64,000 bases of DNA from Lindgomyces ingoldianus (GCF_010093535.1 NW_022985166.1:1212003-1276002); one strand, 5' to 3'. Positions 34,246 through 46,151 are shown, counted from the first letter of the stretch. Translations and numbers: made by a program. The notes: a model not told the origin generated them from the letters alone.

Positions 34246-35566
34246 TATTGCAATAACGTACTTCATAGGCGAGTTGCTTACACACCTAAGTCACTTACTT
34301 TTACTAAAACCCTACTATACTACTCTTCCTACACTAATGCATTTCTAACAACACTACTTAAACATGTTAAAGGAATGTTAGATGCAGCTTACACTCTAGG
34401 CTTTTAAATAAAATATAACACTTTTTAACTAACACGCTACAGCTATCTATAGGGTCTTTTAAAATATAATAAGTAACTAACACACTAGACAACCTTTTTA
34501 AGCTAATTATACAGCTAACTTATAAAAGCTAGATAATAATAAAGAGTAAGTAATTATTTAGCACATACTTAAGCTAAATGCGTAAGAATTTCCCTTCTAG
34601 CTAGTAGCTATAGCTAATATAGCTAATTCTTTACACACTAAGCATAATATAGGCTATATTAGCATAAACTAGCTTAATATGTTTATTAAGTGTTACTTAA
34701 AGCTTAAAGTAAAGTTTAAGTGTAAGTATAACTATAAAAAAGCTTTTTATAAAAATCTTATAGTAATTTAAAGCTAGTTTAACTTTATAAAGAATATTAA
34801 AGCTAAGTATAGTATCTAAAATAATAACATGTATAACTTTAATAAAATAAGGTTTATAATAGGCTAGATATCTACTAGAGCAGTTATTATAAGTTTAGAG
34901 AAATAAGAACAGCTAAAAGCAGTCTAGCTAGGTAACTAGAAGTAGATAATAGCTATCTAAGGCATTAATACTAAAAAGTAGGCTATTTTACTTTTTATTA
35001 TTTTCTAAGGTAGTAACTACTTTTTAAACTAGTATAAGAAGAAAAATCTACTTTAAAATTAAGTTATTATAATCTCTAAGTGTAGCTAGACTACTAATTA
35101 GCTTAGTCTAGACTAGTTAAAGCACTTTAACGCGCATATAAAGAAGTGTACTGTTAGTAGCTACTGTCTGCTAGTTATTAATAGCTATAAAAGCTATAAC
35201 TTACTTTATTTTTAGTAATACTATAAGAATAATAAAATTATTACTATTTATATACTTTTTTACTTATTACACTTTTTATAGTTACTTAATGTAGGTTATT
35301 TTACTTTTTTAAAAAAGGTGTATAAGCGCTAAGCTAAAAACTTTATACATAACTAAATTACTTATATTATAAAGATAAAGTTTTTACTATACTTTAAAGC
35401 AGCTTATAATACTATAATTACTTTTAGTAATATCTAAGAAGAGTTTTAAAGCGCTAAATTAGTTCCTTTTAACTTATAATAAGTTATAATAGGCCTTAAT
35501 ATAAAGTTGTGCACTTTATTACTACTACTACTTATATATAATAAGCCCTAGCAGTTGTAAACCCTA

Positions 35567-38500
35567 TGTCCGTACGCAGCAGCAGCGTCGCGGCCTGGAT
35601 ACAAGCGATCGCGCACGAGCAGGATCACGTATCTATGTCACATGATGCTCGTGCGCGAACCTCTGTGCGCGAACATCTAGATATCCCCCTTTTCCTCTAT
35701 ATAAAGGAAAGATAAGAGTAATAGAACTAGAAATATATTACCCTTACTTTACCTACTTTATACACTGTGCACACTATACACTACTTTTACTCTTACTACT
35801 TAAGTGCTTATACTATAAGCAGCTAGCTATTAAAGCCTATTTAACACTAATTAGTAGTTAATTTAATTAACTATAAATTAGTAAAAGTAATAATAAAGTA
35901 CTTACACTTTATAAAGTACTTTATTTTATTACTTATTTTTTAAAAAAAGTAATAGTAGAGTACTTATACTTTATAAAGTACTTTATTTAGTTACTTATTT
36001 TTTAGAATAGTAAATTAATTCTTTACATTATATAGTAAGCTTTGCTACTATATAAAGTAAAAAGAAAATAGTGTAAGACATACACTAAAGCTACTAAAGC
36101 TGCACAACCTAGTAGCTAGACAATAGCACATTAATCCTTTACATTATACAGCAAGCTCTGCTACTATACAAAGTAAAAAGAAAATAGTGTAAGGCGCACA
36201 CTAAAGCTATTAAAGCTGCATAACTTAGCAGCTAGATAATAGCAGTACCTATGTAATTTACTAAAAAAGTAATTAACTATACTATTATAATAAAATCTTA
36301 TTAGTAACTAATAACTCTATGTAATAATAAAAAAAATAAAAAATAATTTTTATTATATAAATAACTTATAAAAAATATAAGAATATTAAAGGTAACACTA
36401 TAAAATAAGACTAGCCTAGAGTACTAAAATAATAAGATTAATATGTTAAAAGCTTTAATAAGCTTATAAACTTAATTATATATAAGTTATATAATTACTA
36501 ATTTATATATAATAACTTAGAAAAGTGCTACCTTTCTAAGTGTATATATAAAAAATTTTAAAAAATAAATACTATAAAACTTCTTAGCACTTAGCTACAC
36601 ATTTAAAAGAGAGCTTATATAAGTGCTAAAAAATAAAAAAATTATACTATAGCTAGGCACTAAAAGTACCTAAGCCTAAAAGCTGTATAATATAGCATAA
36701 AAAAAAGTAATTACACTAAAAAGGCTTTATATATAACTTTTATTACTATATAAGGCTCTACATAGAAGTAGACTAAACATAATACTGCTATTAACACTAA
36801 ATGTACTAGCATTACTTGCTTCTACACCTTAGCTAGTACTACACTAATTACTGTACAAACAATACATGCCACCCTACCTAACGCCTGCTCCACACCCTTA
36901 ATTGTACACACTACCGCCTGCAGTAGTGTATGCACTACTAATACCACCTGCATAATCTATACTACATTACAACCTGTACAAACTTCTACTTTAGAAGAAA
37001 ACTACTAAAGAAAAACTTTTAGCAGATAAAATTATATAATTTTAAAAAGTATAAAAAAAAATAATAACTATATAAGTTAACTATATAACATTTTTATAAA
37101 TAAAATAAAGATCTTTATTAATTTATGTTAATAGCTAAATATCTAGAAAACTTAGTACATAGACATCTTTCTAAATATCCTAGAAAGTTAGGTAAATATG
37201 CACTATATGCATAACATAGGCCTTAGAAATAACTAGAAGCATTTATACAACACTTTAAGTATTATAATAAAAGATTTTGTGTAAAGAGAAAAAAAAAAAC
37301 TATAGAAAGTAAAGTTCTATATAAAAGGTAAAACTATTCTAGCAAAGAAGCAGCCTATTAAGTTTAATAGTAAAAGAATTAAACTTACACATAACATAGT
37401 AGTTTTTACTTAGAAAAGATAAGTAAGCTACCTTTATATAATTAACTTAGAAAATAAAAATGCTGCATAATAATATATTAAGCAATGTGTAAGAGAGGTA
37501 TATATTACATTTATGTGTTAACTAAAGGCAGCATTTAACTTATTTATTACTACATAAACTATAGACCTTTTATATAATAACATTAACACACTTAACGCAC
37601 AAATCTAATAGCAGATAAATAATAGTAAGCGTAGTTTTACTTTTTTACTATTATAGCTTAATTATGTAAAGCTGTTTATTTTTATAAATAAATTATTTAC
37701 TAATAATAAAAACTTTAGCTTATAGCTAGAATTTTTAATTATATTAAGTAATAAAGACTATATAAAGTAAAGCAACTACTTTAAAATACTAAGTAATATT
37801 ATATACTAAAATTTTACTAAGTGTAAAAGAGTAACTAGAAGTGTTTTTACTAGTAAACTATATAAAATAGTTAAAAAGTTTAATAATATAATTACACTTA
37901 GTATAACTTTATAGTAAATTATATAAACACTTAAACTACTACTAATTCTAGTAGTAATCTATATAAATTTAAGGTTTTTATATAATTACCTTATTAAGCT
38001 AAGTACTACTAGTAAAAAGTAACTTATAATTAACATTATGTTACTTTATAAATTATATAAGAAAAAGGAAATTACTAAGATTAAGTAGATTAATAGTAAA
38101 AATAACTTAGTAAATATATATATAAAAAAAACACTAAACTAGGCTTTTTAATTACTAGTCCTAACTAACTGCCTCTCTGTTTAAATAGAAGCATCTGTAG
38201 ACTAGCTAGATCTTATGCGTAAAGATGCTTTAGACTAACTAGACTAATAACACTTTTATATAAAGCTTATTTTTTTTTATTTTTTTTTATTTTTTTTTTA
38301 TATTATATGTAATTATTTTTCTTATTATAAAAATCTGTTACTACTAGCACTATACAAAAAGAGAAAAGAGCTAAGGGATTATATAGTAAAGCTTAGAAAG
38401 CAAAGGATAAAAAAAAAAGCTATTTACATAGCATAACTAGCCTATTTTAATATATAGCATTACTAAGGTAAGTCTTAATAAATAAAGTAAAGTAAAGGCA

Positions 38501-38865
38501 AAACATAATTAGATAGACCTACACAGACAGAAGAGAAGTAACATGTATAGAAGGTAACTTTTTAGATAAAAAAAAAAGTTACTAGTGTCTGTACACAGCA
38601 GCAGTGTTGCAGCCTAGATACAAGTAATTGCGCACAAGCAGGATCACGTATCTATGTTACATAATGCTTATGCGCAAACCTCTGTGCGTAAACATCTAGA
38701 TATCCCCCTTTTCCTCTATACAAAGGAAAGATAAGAGTAATAGAACTAAAAACATGTTGCCCTTACTTTACCTACTTTGTACGCTGTGCACACTGTACAC
38801 TACTCTTACTCTTGCTACTTAAGTGCTTATACTATAAGCAGCTAGCTGTTAGAGCCTATTTAACA
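35567..38865. mobile_element. Short (3.3-kb) LTR element inserted in the Fot1-like transposase
   Basis: Two 280-bp LTRs (35567-35846 and 38586-38865), each starting TGTCYGTAC and ending TTTAACA, flanked by the 5-bp duplication CCCTA (35562-35566, 38866-38870). Removing the element and one duplication restores the transposase frame. The internal 2.74 kb is extremely AT-rich. I found no RT or integrase motif, so it may be non-autonomous or too decayed. The left LTR keeps more CpG words than the right. Confidence 0.9.
35880..36245. repeat. Tandem duplications at the start of the LTR element interior
   Basis: Two arrays follow each other. An approximately 62-bp unit containing the self-complementary ATAAAGTACTT...AAGTACTTTAT is present twice (about 35880-36005). 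A 116-bp unit is present twice (36014-36129 and 36130-36245), the copies differing mostly by transitions. They lie just inside the left LTR, where a leader or packaging region would be expected if this is the 5' side. Confidence 0.75.
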
Positions 38866-39481
38866 CCCTAAGTAATACTTTAGAACTTAGGTTATAATTA
38901 ATGCTTATAAAGATAAAAATTTAAAAGCATATAAATAGTTTACTAACTTTTATAGTTAAAGTGTTTAAAAAAGTTTTAAAAGAGGCAGTAATAATTACGC
39001 ATAAGCTAGTGTTAGCATAATAAGAAATTACTAAGCTTTAAGTAGCTAATAAAGCTGCTATGTAATATAAATTACATAAAAAAAAGCAGATTAAGGCAGA
39101 AAAGACTTTAATAATTTAAAAAAGCCTACACTTAATAGCTCTAAAGGAGTTTAGGGCGCGCAGTAATAGAAAAAAGGCAAAGAAGCAGGTGTAAGCTAAA
39201 GTAAGTAAGCTATTCTAAAGGCGCTATAGATAGTGCAATTAGACTAGGCATAACGCGCAAACGTGTAAGCAAGAAGCAGAAGTAGTATCTAAATAATATT
39301 CTAGGCTGTACTGTACTATATAGTGCTAGAGCGGGTTGTTATAGGCTATAATAGAGTTTGTTAGGGTGGGGTCTTGGCAAAAGTGAGCGACTCAGGTGTG
39401 TGAGCGACTCGCCCATGAAGTACGTTATAACAATATAATCCTTGTTCCAGAATTGTATCGCGCCATCGAGAGTTGACTGTA

Positions 39482-39757
39482 TGAGAGCTGAAGGAGTTGT
39501 GGCGCGCTTTACGAGGGAACGTGGCGCTTCTTACATCTCAGCTGGGAAGTTGGTTGGATTCTCGATTAACAGTAAGTTCATCATATGCAACGGAAATTAC
39601 CGCCATCATATTTTCCTTTCGGATCTAAAACCTTATCAATATACTCACCTCCATTGCTCTCTAGACCATGCTTCATGTTTAGATAAATCTCACGACCCCA
39701 CTCAACAAGTTCCTACAGAAGAGCTTTGCATGATGTAGCCACACCCATCCACACTCT
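39482..39757. other. Intergenic, right flank of the transposon nest
   Basis: A 98-codon plus frame (39442-39738) runs through the Tigger-like terminal repeat and into unique DNA and is therefore unlikely to be a real gene. It probably contains the promoter of the next gene. Confidence 0.4.
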
Positions 39758-40568
39758 ATGGATCCTACAAGACTTAACCCTGGCGCCGGCCCCACGCCTT
39801 CTCCTACGACAAGTACTAGCTCTCCCACAGACCACCCTCTTTCCTTCATCGGCTTCCCTCCCGGACAGATATTCACACCTACCTCCCCGATTCTTAACCT
39901 AACATGGCAAAACCGCAATCAATACGTCAACATATCACTCTCACGTTTCGACTATTATGGCGGCGGGGACATTTTCCAAGATTTCGTTGCTAGTGGGTCG
40001 CTATCCCCTCACCTCCCTCGAAGTTCCCAAGCCCGAACGCCGGAAAGTGGGAGAGCGTTGTGTGAGCCAGAGAAATCCTAGCTAATCCAAAATCTTTATA
40101 GCATTCCAAGAAACCGATTCTATGAGCTACACTCTCTCACGGGATGTCAAGCTCGCTACGGGTGTTTACGCGTTCTTCATTTCAACGGTTGGGAAACCGC
40201 CGTCTGAGTCTCCTTTTTTTGTGTATCTTAATTCCGCCTTACTGGTGCCGTCGAACACGTCGACTACGATTCCATCGGTATCACCGCTGAATAAGGGGGA
40301 TAGTGGATTAACTTCGGCGCAGAAGGTGGGTGTTGGGTTGGGCGTGCCGTTTGCTGTGCTTGTTTTGGGGGTTATTGGGTGGGGAGTTTGGTGGTTGAGG
40401 AAGCAGAGGGGGATGCGTGCAGAGGTGAGTCCAGGGGATAAGAATGTTGCTGGAATGAGAGAAGAAGAGACTGGGGGTGATGAGAGGAGAAGAGAGACCA
40501 CGGAATCGAGCGCAGGAGAGCAAGATACGGCTAGGGAATTAGAGGGAATCGAGATACGACGAGAATGA
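39758..40568 (+). CDS. Predicted single-pass membrane protein
   Basis: ATG at 39758. The N-terminal part is Pro/Ser/Thr-rich, then a beta-rich block with ILNLTWQNRNQYVNISL and DYYGGGDI (about residues 40-72). After an intron near 40060-40100 (GTGAGC...TATAG) the frame continues to a membrane helix VGVGLGVPFAVLVLGVIGWGVWW followed by KQR and a charged cytoplasmic tail ending at 40568. This is the layout of fungal cell-surface proteins with one helix near the C-terminus. No cleavable signal peptide is visible at this start. The stretch 39980-40060 is open in all three frames, so its exon structure is uncertain or contains a shift. Confidence 0.6.
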
Positions 40569-41061
40569 GGCTCGATTACTGTAGAAACTGTCGAGTTTTC
40601 TTCTTTAGTATCCCTTTCTCAAAATTTCAAGCTGCGCGCCTCAGAGTTGCTCCACTTAGCTTATTCTTTTTGCGGCTTATGGCCGTCGCATGACGGATCA
40701 TACATAAACACATATAGTTTATACGTCAGCACCTTGCTTTACCCTTTGAAGTCATATGCTCAATCCTCACAATCAGTCTATTTCTAATTTAATGCTTCAG
40801 GGTGGACATGGGCAAACCGATCTTCGGAGCTGACTAATGCGAGTGTTGGAATCCGCTCCGAGTGACTCATTTAGACATCTATCACATCAGTGCACTACCT
40901 TTTGTTCCTTATAGCGCTAGAACCGCTGTTACTGGCGCTGGCAACAAAATACAGAAAGTAGGAGGTTGAATTGGGGTATAAGACCGCACTCGGGCCAATT
41001 GCACAAATCTACCAACGCAAGACCCCCAATCCTTCAATCCCCTTCCGTACTCTCTCCAAAA
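40569..41061. other. Intergenic / PhzF-like gene promoter
   Basis: No gene seen. The open frame of the next gene extends upstream to 40966 but without an ATG. Confidence 0.4.
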
Positions 41062-42006
41062 ATGCACCTCCCTTTCACGACCTTCGATGTCTTCACCTCC
41101 ACCCGCTACCTCGGCAATCCCCTCGCCATCGTCTGCGTCCCACGCGCCCTCCGCTCGCAACTCACAGAATCCCGCAAACAAGCCATCGCAACTGAATTCA
41201 ACCTCTCAGAAATCGTGTTCCTACACGAGGTCCCCAAAGGCGAGGACGGGGAGGGAGAAGTCGCAGACTACGACATCTTCACCGCGCGGTCGCGCATAAG
41301 CTTCGCGGGCCACCCGACGGTCGGGACAAGTATTTATATTGCAAGACATAGGAACGAGTATGCGGGTGTGAAGAAACTGAGGACGGTTGCGGGCTTAGTT
41401 GAGTTTGTATATAGTGAGGAGGGGGGTGGAACAGCATCCGTGAAAGTCCCGCACGACGTGCATATCCACAAAGCGAGGTTGCCACATCCTCTACCATCGC
41501 CGGATATGAATCCAACGTCTTCGACTACAGTACCTCTTGTTTCGATTGTGAAGGGTATGGCGTTTAACCTCGTGCCGTTGTCGACACTGGAAGCGTTGGG
41601 CTCTGTCTCTGAAGGCCTCGTTCCTGTAGCTGACGTATTCGCTTGCGAGTACCTCGATAAAGGATCTGGCTGGGATGCCGGACTAACTGGGACGTTTTAT
41701 TTTGTCGACTTAGGCTGCGATCCTGATTCCCCTGACAGGCAGTTACTGAGGACGAGGAGTATTGGGTCGAGGGAGGATCCAGGGACCGGGAGTGCGAGTG
41801 CGGCGTTGTGTTCTTATTTAGCGTTGCAAGAAGGGGTTGAGAAGGGACGGGGCCCGTTTGAGTTTCATCTTGTGCAGGGGGTGGAGATGGGGAGAAGGTG
41901 TGATATTTTTGTCAGTGTGGTTAGAAAGGCTGGGGGGAGGGAGATTGAGGAGATTAGGTTGAAGGGGGCAGCGGTGGAGGTTATGGAAGGGGTTATCGAA
42001 GTTTAG
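41062..42006 (+). CDS. PhzF-like isomerase/epimerase family protein
   Basis: Single exon of 314 residues from the ATG at 41062. The frame is open upstream to 40966 only through a TTG. The family has two similar alpha/beta halves with the active site between them. Visible landmarks: YLGNPLAIV near the start, the catalytic Glu in FNLSEIVFL (about residue 50), FAGHPTVGTSI, and in the second half REDPGTGSASAALCSYLA. PhzF-type enzymes catalyse proton-shift isomerisations; the physiological substrate of the fungal members is mostly unknown. The length is close to the usual 280-310. Convergent with the DUF7053-like gene. Confidence 0.88.
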   Translation: MHLPFTTFDVFTSTRYLGNPLAIVCVPRALRSQLTESRKQAIATEFNLSEIVFLHEVPKGEDGEGEVADYDIFTARSRISFAGHPTVGTSIYIARHRNEYAGVKKLRTVAGLVEFVYSEEGGGTASVKVPHDVHIHKARLPHPLPSPDMNPTSSTTVPLVSIVKGMAFNLVPLSTLEALGSVSEGLVPVADVFACEYLDKGSGWDAGLTGTFYFVDLGCDPDSPDRQLLRTRSIGSREDPGTGSASAALCSYLALQEGVEKGRGPFEFHLVQGVEMGRRCDIFVSVVRKAGGREIEEIRLKGAAVEVMEGVIEV

Positions 42007-42369
42007 TGGCTCGTAACAAGTGTTGCAAAGCTGAGACCATGAAGTGTATAGTTAGCTGAGATAAGAACTGATGATAGGAACTGATGATAGGAATTGATGA
42101 TGAGATTATTTATGGTTGTCGTCTACGCTAATTGGAAAGGCATTAACGTCGTAACAGTCGTAGAGAATGGAGATGCATGCCGAAAAATGTGGATCGCGAA
42201 TTCTAACTCACCCAGCCCTCGGTCCGAGCCTTTCCAATAACACGAGTCCCAGGAGTACTGATTTCAACATGATCCATTGCTGACCAGTTTGTGTCCCTCT
42301 CATTACCGAATCCGGAACCACATTTCTCCCCCACGGTATCCGCTCTGCTCCGAGCCCTAGAACACCACC
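42007..42369. other. Intergenic, convergent 3' flanks; short GATGATAGGAA-type repeat
   Basis: Near 42060-42103 the words AACTGATGAT / AATTGATGAT recur three times in tandem (period 14). No gene. Confidence 0.5.
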
Positions 42370-43014
42370 CTAACCATAAATAATCTTATCCGGAAGCCTC
42401 TGACCTCCATCTGAATCAACTCTTCCCTTCCCCTTCGCCGCCGTCCTCACAATAGCCTCCTGCCTCTTCAACATCTCCACCTTCTCCACCACCTTCCGAC
42501 AAATATCCCTATGCGCGCCCTCCATACTCGATCTCACAAACGGCATCATGTACCACGCACACTGCACCTCAACATCCTCCACAAGAACCCACTCCGCATA
42601 TCCAATCCCCTCGCCCTCTCCCTCTACTTCCCCAATATCCGCCCCGCCTTTTATCACCCTAAACTCGGCTCTCAGCACCACACCCGAAGTATCCGCCCGT
42701 GTTTTAATCCCATGGGGAGTGTCCTGGAAGCAGCTAGGGAAGGTGATATACTTCTTTCCCCATTCGCCAACCCCTGGTAGTATCGTCACCGCTTCGGTAA
42801 CCTCGTAAGTTTTGATCGGGTGCAGATCCGGCGGATACCAGTACGTATCCTTCCTTGTCTCCGGGTTCGTCTCCGGTAGCTCCTTATGCCCTGTGGTAAG
42901 AGCTTGGAGCGTCAGACATGTGTTGTGGTCGTGCAAGGCGGCGATGACATCGGCTGGTGTCAGGTGCGGTGGAATCAGGGCTGCGACGTGCAGATTGTGT
43001 TTTGCGAGGGTCAT
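42370..43014 (-). CDS. Conserved fungal protein, DUF7053-like
   Basis: Single exon of 214 residues, ATG at 43014. The protein starts with a polar/hydrophobic stretch containing HLTPADVIAALHDHNTCLTLQ, then a beta-rich middle (YEVTEAVTILPGVGEWGKKYITF and VVLRAEFRVIKGG) and a C-terminal helix with Lys/Arg/Glu (KVVEKVEMLKRQEAIV). The order resembles the DUF7053 family of START-like fungal proteins of unknown function, from memory only. No membrane segment. The promoter side faces 43015-43587 and is shared with the small gene at 43588. Confidence 0.72.
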   Translation of the reverse strand: MTLAKHNLHVAALIPPHLTPADVIAALHDHNTCLTLQALTTGHKELPETNPETRKDTYWYPPDLHPIKTYEVTEAVTILPGVGEWGKKYITFPSCFQDTPHGIKTRADTSGVVLRAEFRVIKGGADIGEVEGEGEGIGYAEWVLVEDVEVQCAWYMMPFVRSSMEGAHRDICRKVVEKVEMLKRQEAIVRTAAKGKGRVDSDGGQRLPDKIIYG

Positions 43015-43587
43015 GGTGGTGCTGGGCGTGCAGGTACGTAACGGCGGTCGAGCGAACGGGGGAAATGGGCTAGTCAGGGCATTAAAGAACAGAGCACATG
43101 GCCCCAGACTGGACGGGGAGGCTGGTGGGTGGGAGAAGAGGCTGGAAACCTTGCTGTGGCAGGGCGTTTGGCGTGCAGCGCTGGGTGATGTTTGTTGCTA
43201 TTTCAGCTCAAGCCAGCTGAGAGAGCTGATACATGCACTCTCATGCAGTGCAGTGTGCTAGCGTCCGTTACGTCATCGAGATCCCCTACCAAATCGTCGC
43301 GCGACACTGATTGAGGATCGCGTGTTACTTATTCTAGAATCGTTGTTCACGATGTCTATTATTCTAGCTTTGTGTTGGTGTAGTGCTGAAGGCATTGATA
43401 CACTGGGCAACAGCCTCGACTCGGGAAGTGCCCAGGCGGGGAGTGGATACGACGCTGAGGCCATCTAGATGTGGCACAGCTGCTTACATAACCCCCACAT
43501 ATGCCCCTCCTTTGCGGATTGAACATTCAACTCTCTTCAGTTACGATTTGTACTCTCCGCCATCAAGACGATAGACAGCCTAGAACT
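43015..43587. promoter_or_regulatory. Divergent intergenic region
   Basis: About 570 bp between the start codons of the minus-strand DUF7053-like gene and the plus-strand 161-residue gene. Small frames in it (for example plus 42812-43261) are shadows or chance. Confidence 0.45.
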
Positions 43588-44073
43588 ATGTCATCACCTA
43601 TCTACAACATCTATAGAGTTGAAGAGAAGCTCGGCCTCCAAGACCCGCTGATGGGACCCGACATCCGGTATCACAACTCCCTTTTCATCGAGACTTTTCC
43701 CAATGGCGGAGGCCGATTTCTCCAGGTCATAGGTACCATCTCAGATGCGACCGGGATGACCTTCCAAGAAAGCCAGGGGCCAAGACCAGACGATTTGGAC
43801 ACTTTTCACCAAAAGCATTTACTGGGTCAGATCCGGGCATCGGATTCTGCGAGTGTCGTACGGCTGCTAGCAGGAATTGATCCACCTCCCCGCCAGAGAT
43901 CTTTCAACTACAACACATTGGCGTGGGAGAAGTGTAAACCGGATGGATCGTCTTATGGAGAGGAAGAGTTGCGGCCGCCATATATGAAGTGTACGGAATG
44001 GATGCTGCAGAAGGCTATACCTGCACTACAGCAATCGGGTATTTTGCTTGCTCAGGGGGTTACGGCCAAGTAA
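43588..44073 (+). CDS. Hypothetical 161-residue protein
   Basis: ATG at 43588 (MSSPIYNIYRVEEKL). The frame is open from 43501, but the earlier ATG lies in an unlikely leader. Soluble, with no membrane segment or signal peptide. Visible stretches: MGPDIRYHNSLFIETF, GGGRFLQVIGTISDATGMTF and a C-terminal MKCTEWMLQKAIPALQQSGIL. It resembles small accessory proteins common in filamentous ascomycetes. No function known to me. Confidence 0.68.
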   Translation: MSSPIYNIYRVEEKLGLQDPLMGPDIRYHNSLFIETFPNGGGRFLQVIGTISDATGMTFQESQGPRPDDLDTFHQKHLLGQIRASDSASVVRLLAGIDPPPRQRSFNYNTLAWEKCKPDGSSYGEEELRPPYMKCTEWMLQKAIPALQQSGILLAQGVTAK

Positions 44074-45676
44074 ACTTACAATTAGATCTCTTTTAGGCTC
44101 TCGTAGAAGGAAGATGCTAGTTAATCTTCCCCTGGAATAGAGGTCTGTATAGAATCAGCTATTTCCCTCTTAGTTCCAAAGACATGTTTATATACTCACG
44201 GTTTACCGGAGATGCTACATAGTAGTTTACTATTCTTCATCCTCAACACACAAAATCCAATCATCCTTAGCCAGGACTAAAGAGTCCGAATGAGGGTCAC
44301 ATGTACAGCCATGACAACCTTGAAGAACGAGTCGAGAACGAGCGCCGACTGAGCTAGGGACAAAGTTCCGAATCCAGTCGTCGGAAAAGCAGCCTGGTGG
44401 GGACGAAACGTTTGAAGAAATTATCTCGCTCGTCCTGTCGGGGGAGAGAAAGCAAAGGAAGTTGGGTCCGGTTGCAGGCGGATCGGGCTTGAACACCTGT
44501 CAGCTTCCCTTGACGCTCCTATTATCTTTAGGGCCCTGTGGGCAAAGTTCAGCGGTTCTCTGTTCATTGTTCCCCTAGCGGAACCCTCTTACGCTGCCAG
44601 GCCGTCGATTCCAAACAAGGTTACCCACGTTTGGGAACCGATGGATGGAACGTAAGGAAACCGAATTCTCTTTGCAGTCCAACATAGAGCGTGGTAACCC
44701 TCTTCTAGGAGCCACACTGTATCGCTTTATATTGGGCTCTCTACCGGCTTCTGTGACCCATTTATTTCATTGTCAAAGTTTATACAAGGTGCTGTCTTGG
44801 AACTTATCAACAATCTTCCCGCCCAAAATCTCGGCATAGATTCAATTTCCTCGGCACGGCTGCCGGCAGGTGATGGTATTATGACTATGATAGCTGTTGT
44901 TGTCCTAATAAATTGATTTAGCGTAGGCGGCTTGACAGTCAGCGCACACATGGCAATCTGCCTCCAACGATACCCTCTTCGACTTCCCTCTGGACTAGGC
45001 GACTTTATTGATCGGTCTTTGACTTTCGTAACATGGGGATCATAGGCTAGGAAATCGTCATAACGATATTCTCGCAAGACCGATTATCTAGAAACATCCG
45101 TATCGGGCCCTGGGACCAAGGGCATTGGCGTGGACAGGCTTTGTTCGAGATAGTATTCGTACCTGTGAATCATCTTCTTTGATTCTACATAAGTCTGAAG
45201 CCTAGCGGGTTTTTCGACTTGTTCCCACTCAGGACCTTCACCATGAACATGGTCGGAACGGGTATTCTAGGCGTGGCTTGGGATGTGCAGAAGATCAAGC
45301 TAGCATAAGGGACTGGTACAGTGTTTGGCGACAGACTCGCCACGAAATGAAGTTTCAGAGATGGCCCTGCAGGCAGCATCCCACCAAGTGAAGTGATACG
45401 AAAGAACATGCGTGTCTAAGGTTGCTTGGTTCTTGAATGAGGCTGTTGGCCCACTGGAGCAAGTGTCCAACCTCAACTAGTCCAATTCCTGTTGCGCCAC
45501 TCCACAATCTACCCTAAACTAACTCCCAAGAAGTCCCCCTCACCAACACTCCATGTTTTAGTGCGGGTTCTTACTTCCGCATTCAGTATGGTCTCTTAAG
45601 TCTTAGAATGTTGGTCAAGCGACGCTAGCTTATTTAGGCTTCCTTACCAGAGCAGGCTAGTAATAACATATCTAAA
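44074..45676. other. No convincing gene
   Basis: Candidate minus-strand exons (44230-44496, with a Cys-rich CHGCTCDPHSD patch after a possible splice acceptor; 44727-45077; 45185-45409) have ordinary composition but no ATG in context and no domain. One or more may be exons of an unresolved gene. Confidence 0.35.
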
Positions 45677-45684
45677 CTCGGCTA

Positions 45685-46151
45685 CAGCGCTGTCAACAGT
45701 AAGTAGTACGTATACTACTACGTGAACGTAGCAGCCACGTGAGCAGTAAGGACGTAGGAGCTTTTTGAGCCGTTACTTACAGGTATAGAGATACCCATTA
45801 CAGGCCGTAGTAAGTCTCAAAAGGTTAATTTTTCTTAGCAATATAAGACCTAATTAGGCAGCTTTAGAGTTAATATAATTAAAGCTCTTTAGCTTTAAAA
45901 GAACTAGCTACGTTATTACGTAGTAGAGAGTGAATTAATAACGCTGGCAGACTATATTAGGACGAAGACTCTAGCAGTTATGTTGTAACCTCTTGCGAGA
46001 AGTACAACTGTAGGAGGATTGCGAGCTGTTACAGTTACGCTCTGTAGGTGCCAATCAATTCACTCTTAACGTACGTACGTACTAACAAACTGAGAAGCTA
46101 CGGGCAGAAAAACGGTCAATCGTAGCGCACTACTTACTGTTGACAGCGCTG
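45685..46151. mobile_element. hAT-type MITE (467 bp)
   Basis: Inverted ends of about 25 bp beginning CAGCGCTGTCAACAGTAAGT, flanked by the perfect 8-bp duplication CTCGGCTA (45677-45684, 46152-46159). No coding capacity. The ends differ from the CAGGGCTTCC hAT family in this window, so it is a second hAT-type family. Confidence 0.92.

Larger units (their letters stand above)
34560..39300 (+). pseudogene. Fot1-like transposase, RIP-broken and split by an LTR element
   Basis: Readable pieces on the plus strand: the first catalytic block YNFNKIRFIIG (near 34832-34860; family YNFDETGF.MG), a CTVSSY...LLVINSY block near 35150-35190 (family LLI.DGH.SH), and SAKLVPFNL near 35450. The frame continues after the inserted LTR element at 38871 with no loss. 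It ends in a charged region and a CCHC-like zinc knuckle (Cys-x2-Cys...His...Cys, near 39215-39275), typical of fungal pogo-type transposases. Stops are of RIP type. Confidence 0.8.
34248..39433 (+). mobile_element. Fot1/pogo-like DNA transposon inserted in the Tigger-like element
   Basis: Inverted repeats of about 75-80 bp: left starts TTGCAATAACGTACTTCATA and right ends with the inverse of TTGTTATAACGTACTTCATG. TA duplications lie at 34246-34247 and 39434-39435. Without the LTR element inside it, it is about 1.88 kb, normal for Fot1-like elements. The left repeat carries C-to-T / G-to-A changes and the right is intact. Confidence 0.9.
32357..39479 (+). mobile_element. Pogo/Tigger-like DNA transposon, outer level of a nest
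   Basis: Ends are 23-bp perfect inverted repeats beginning CAGTCAACTCTCGATGG (32357-32379 and 39457-39479), flanked by TA duplications (32355-32356, 39480-39481), as for pogo/Tigger elements. Without the insertions inside it (153-bp LTR-like element plus the Fot1-like nest) it is about 1.8 kb. The plus strand encodes a DDE_1-type transposase, badly broken by RIP. The terminal repeats themselves are not RIP-converted. Confidence 0.92.

Noticed and set aside
39442..39738. 98-codon plus-strand open frame
   Set aside because: It begins inside the Tigger-like terminal repeat and crosses the insertion border, so it is a chance frame.
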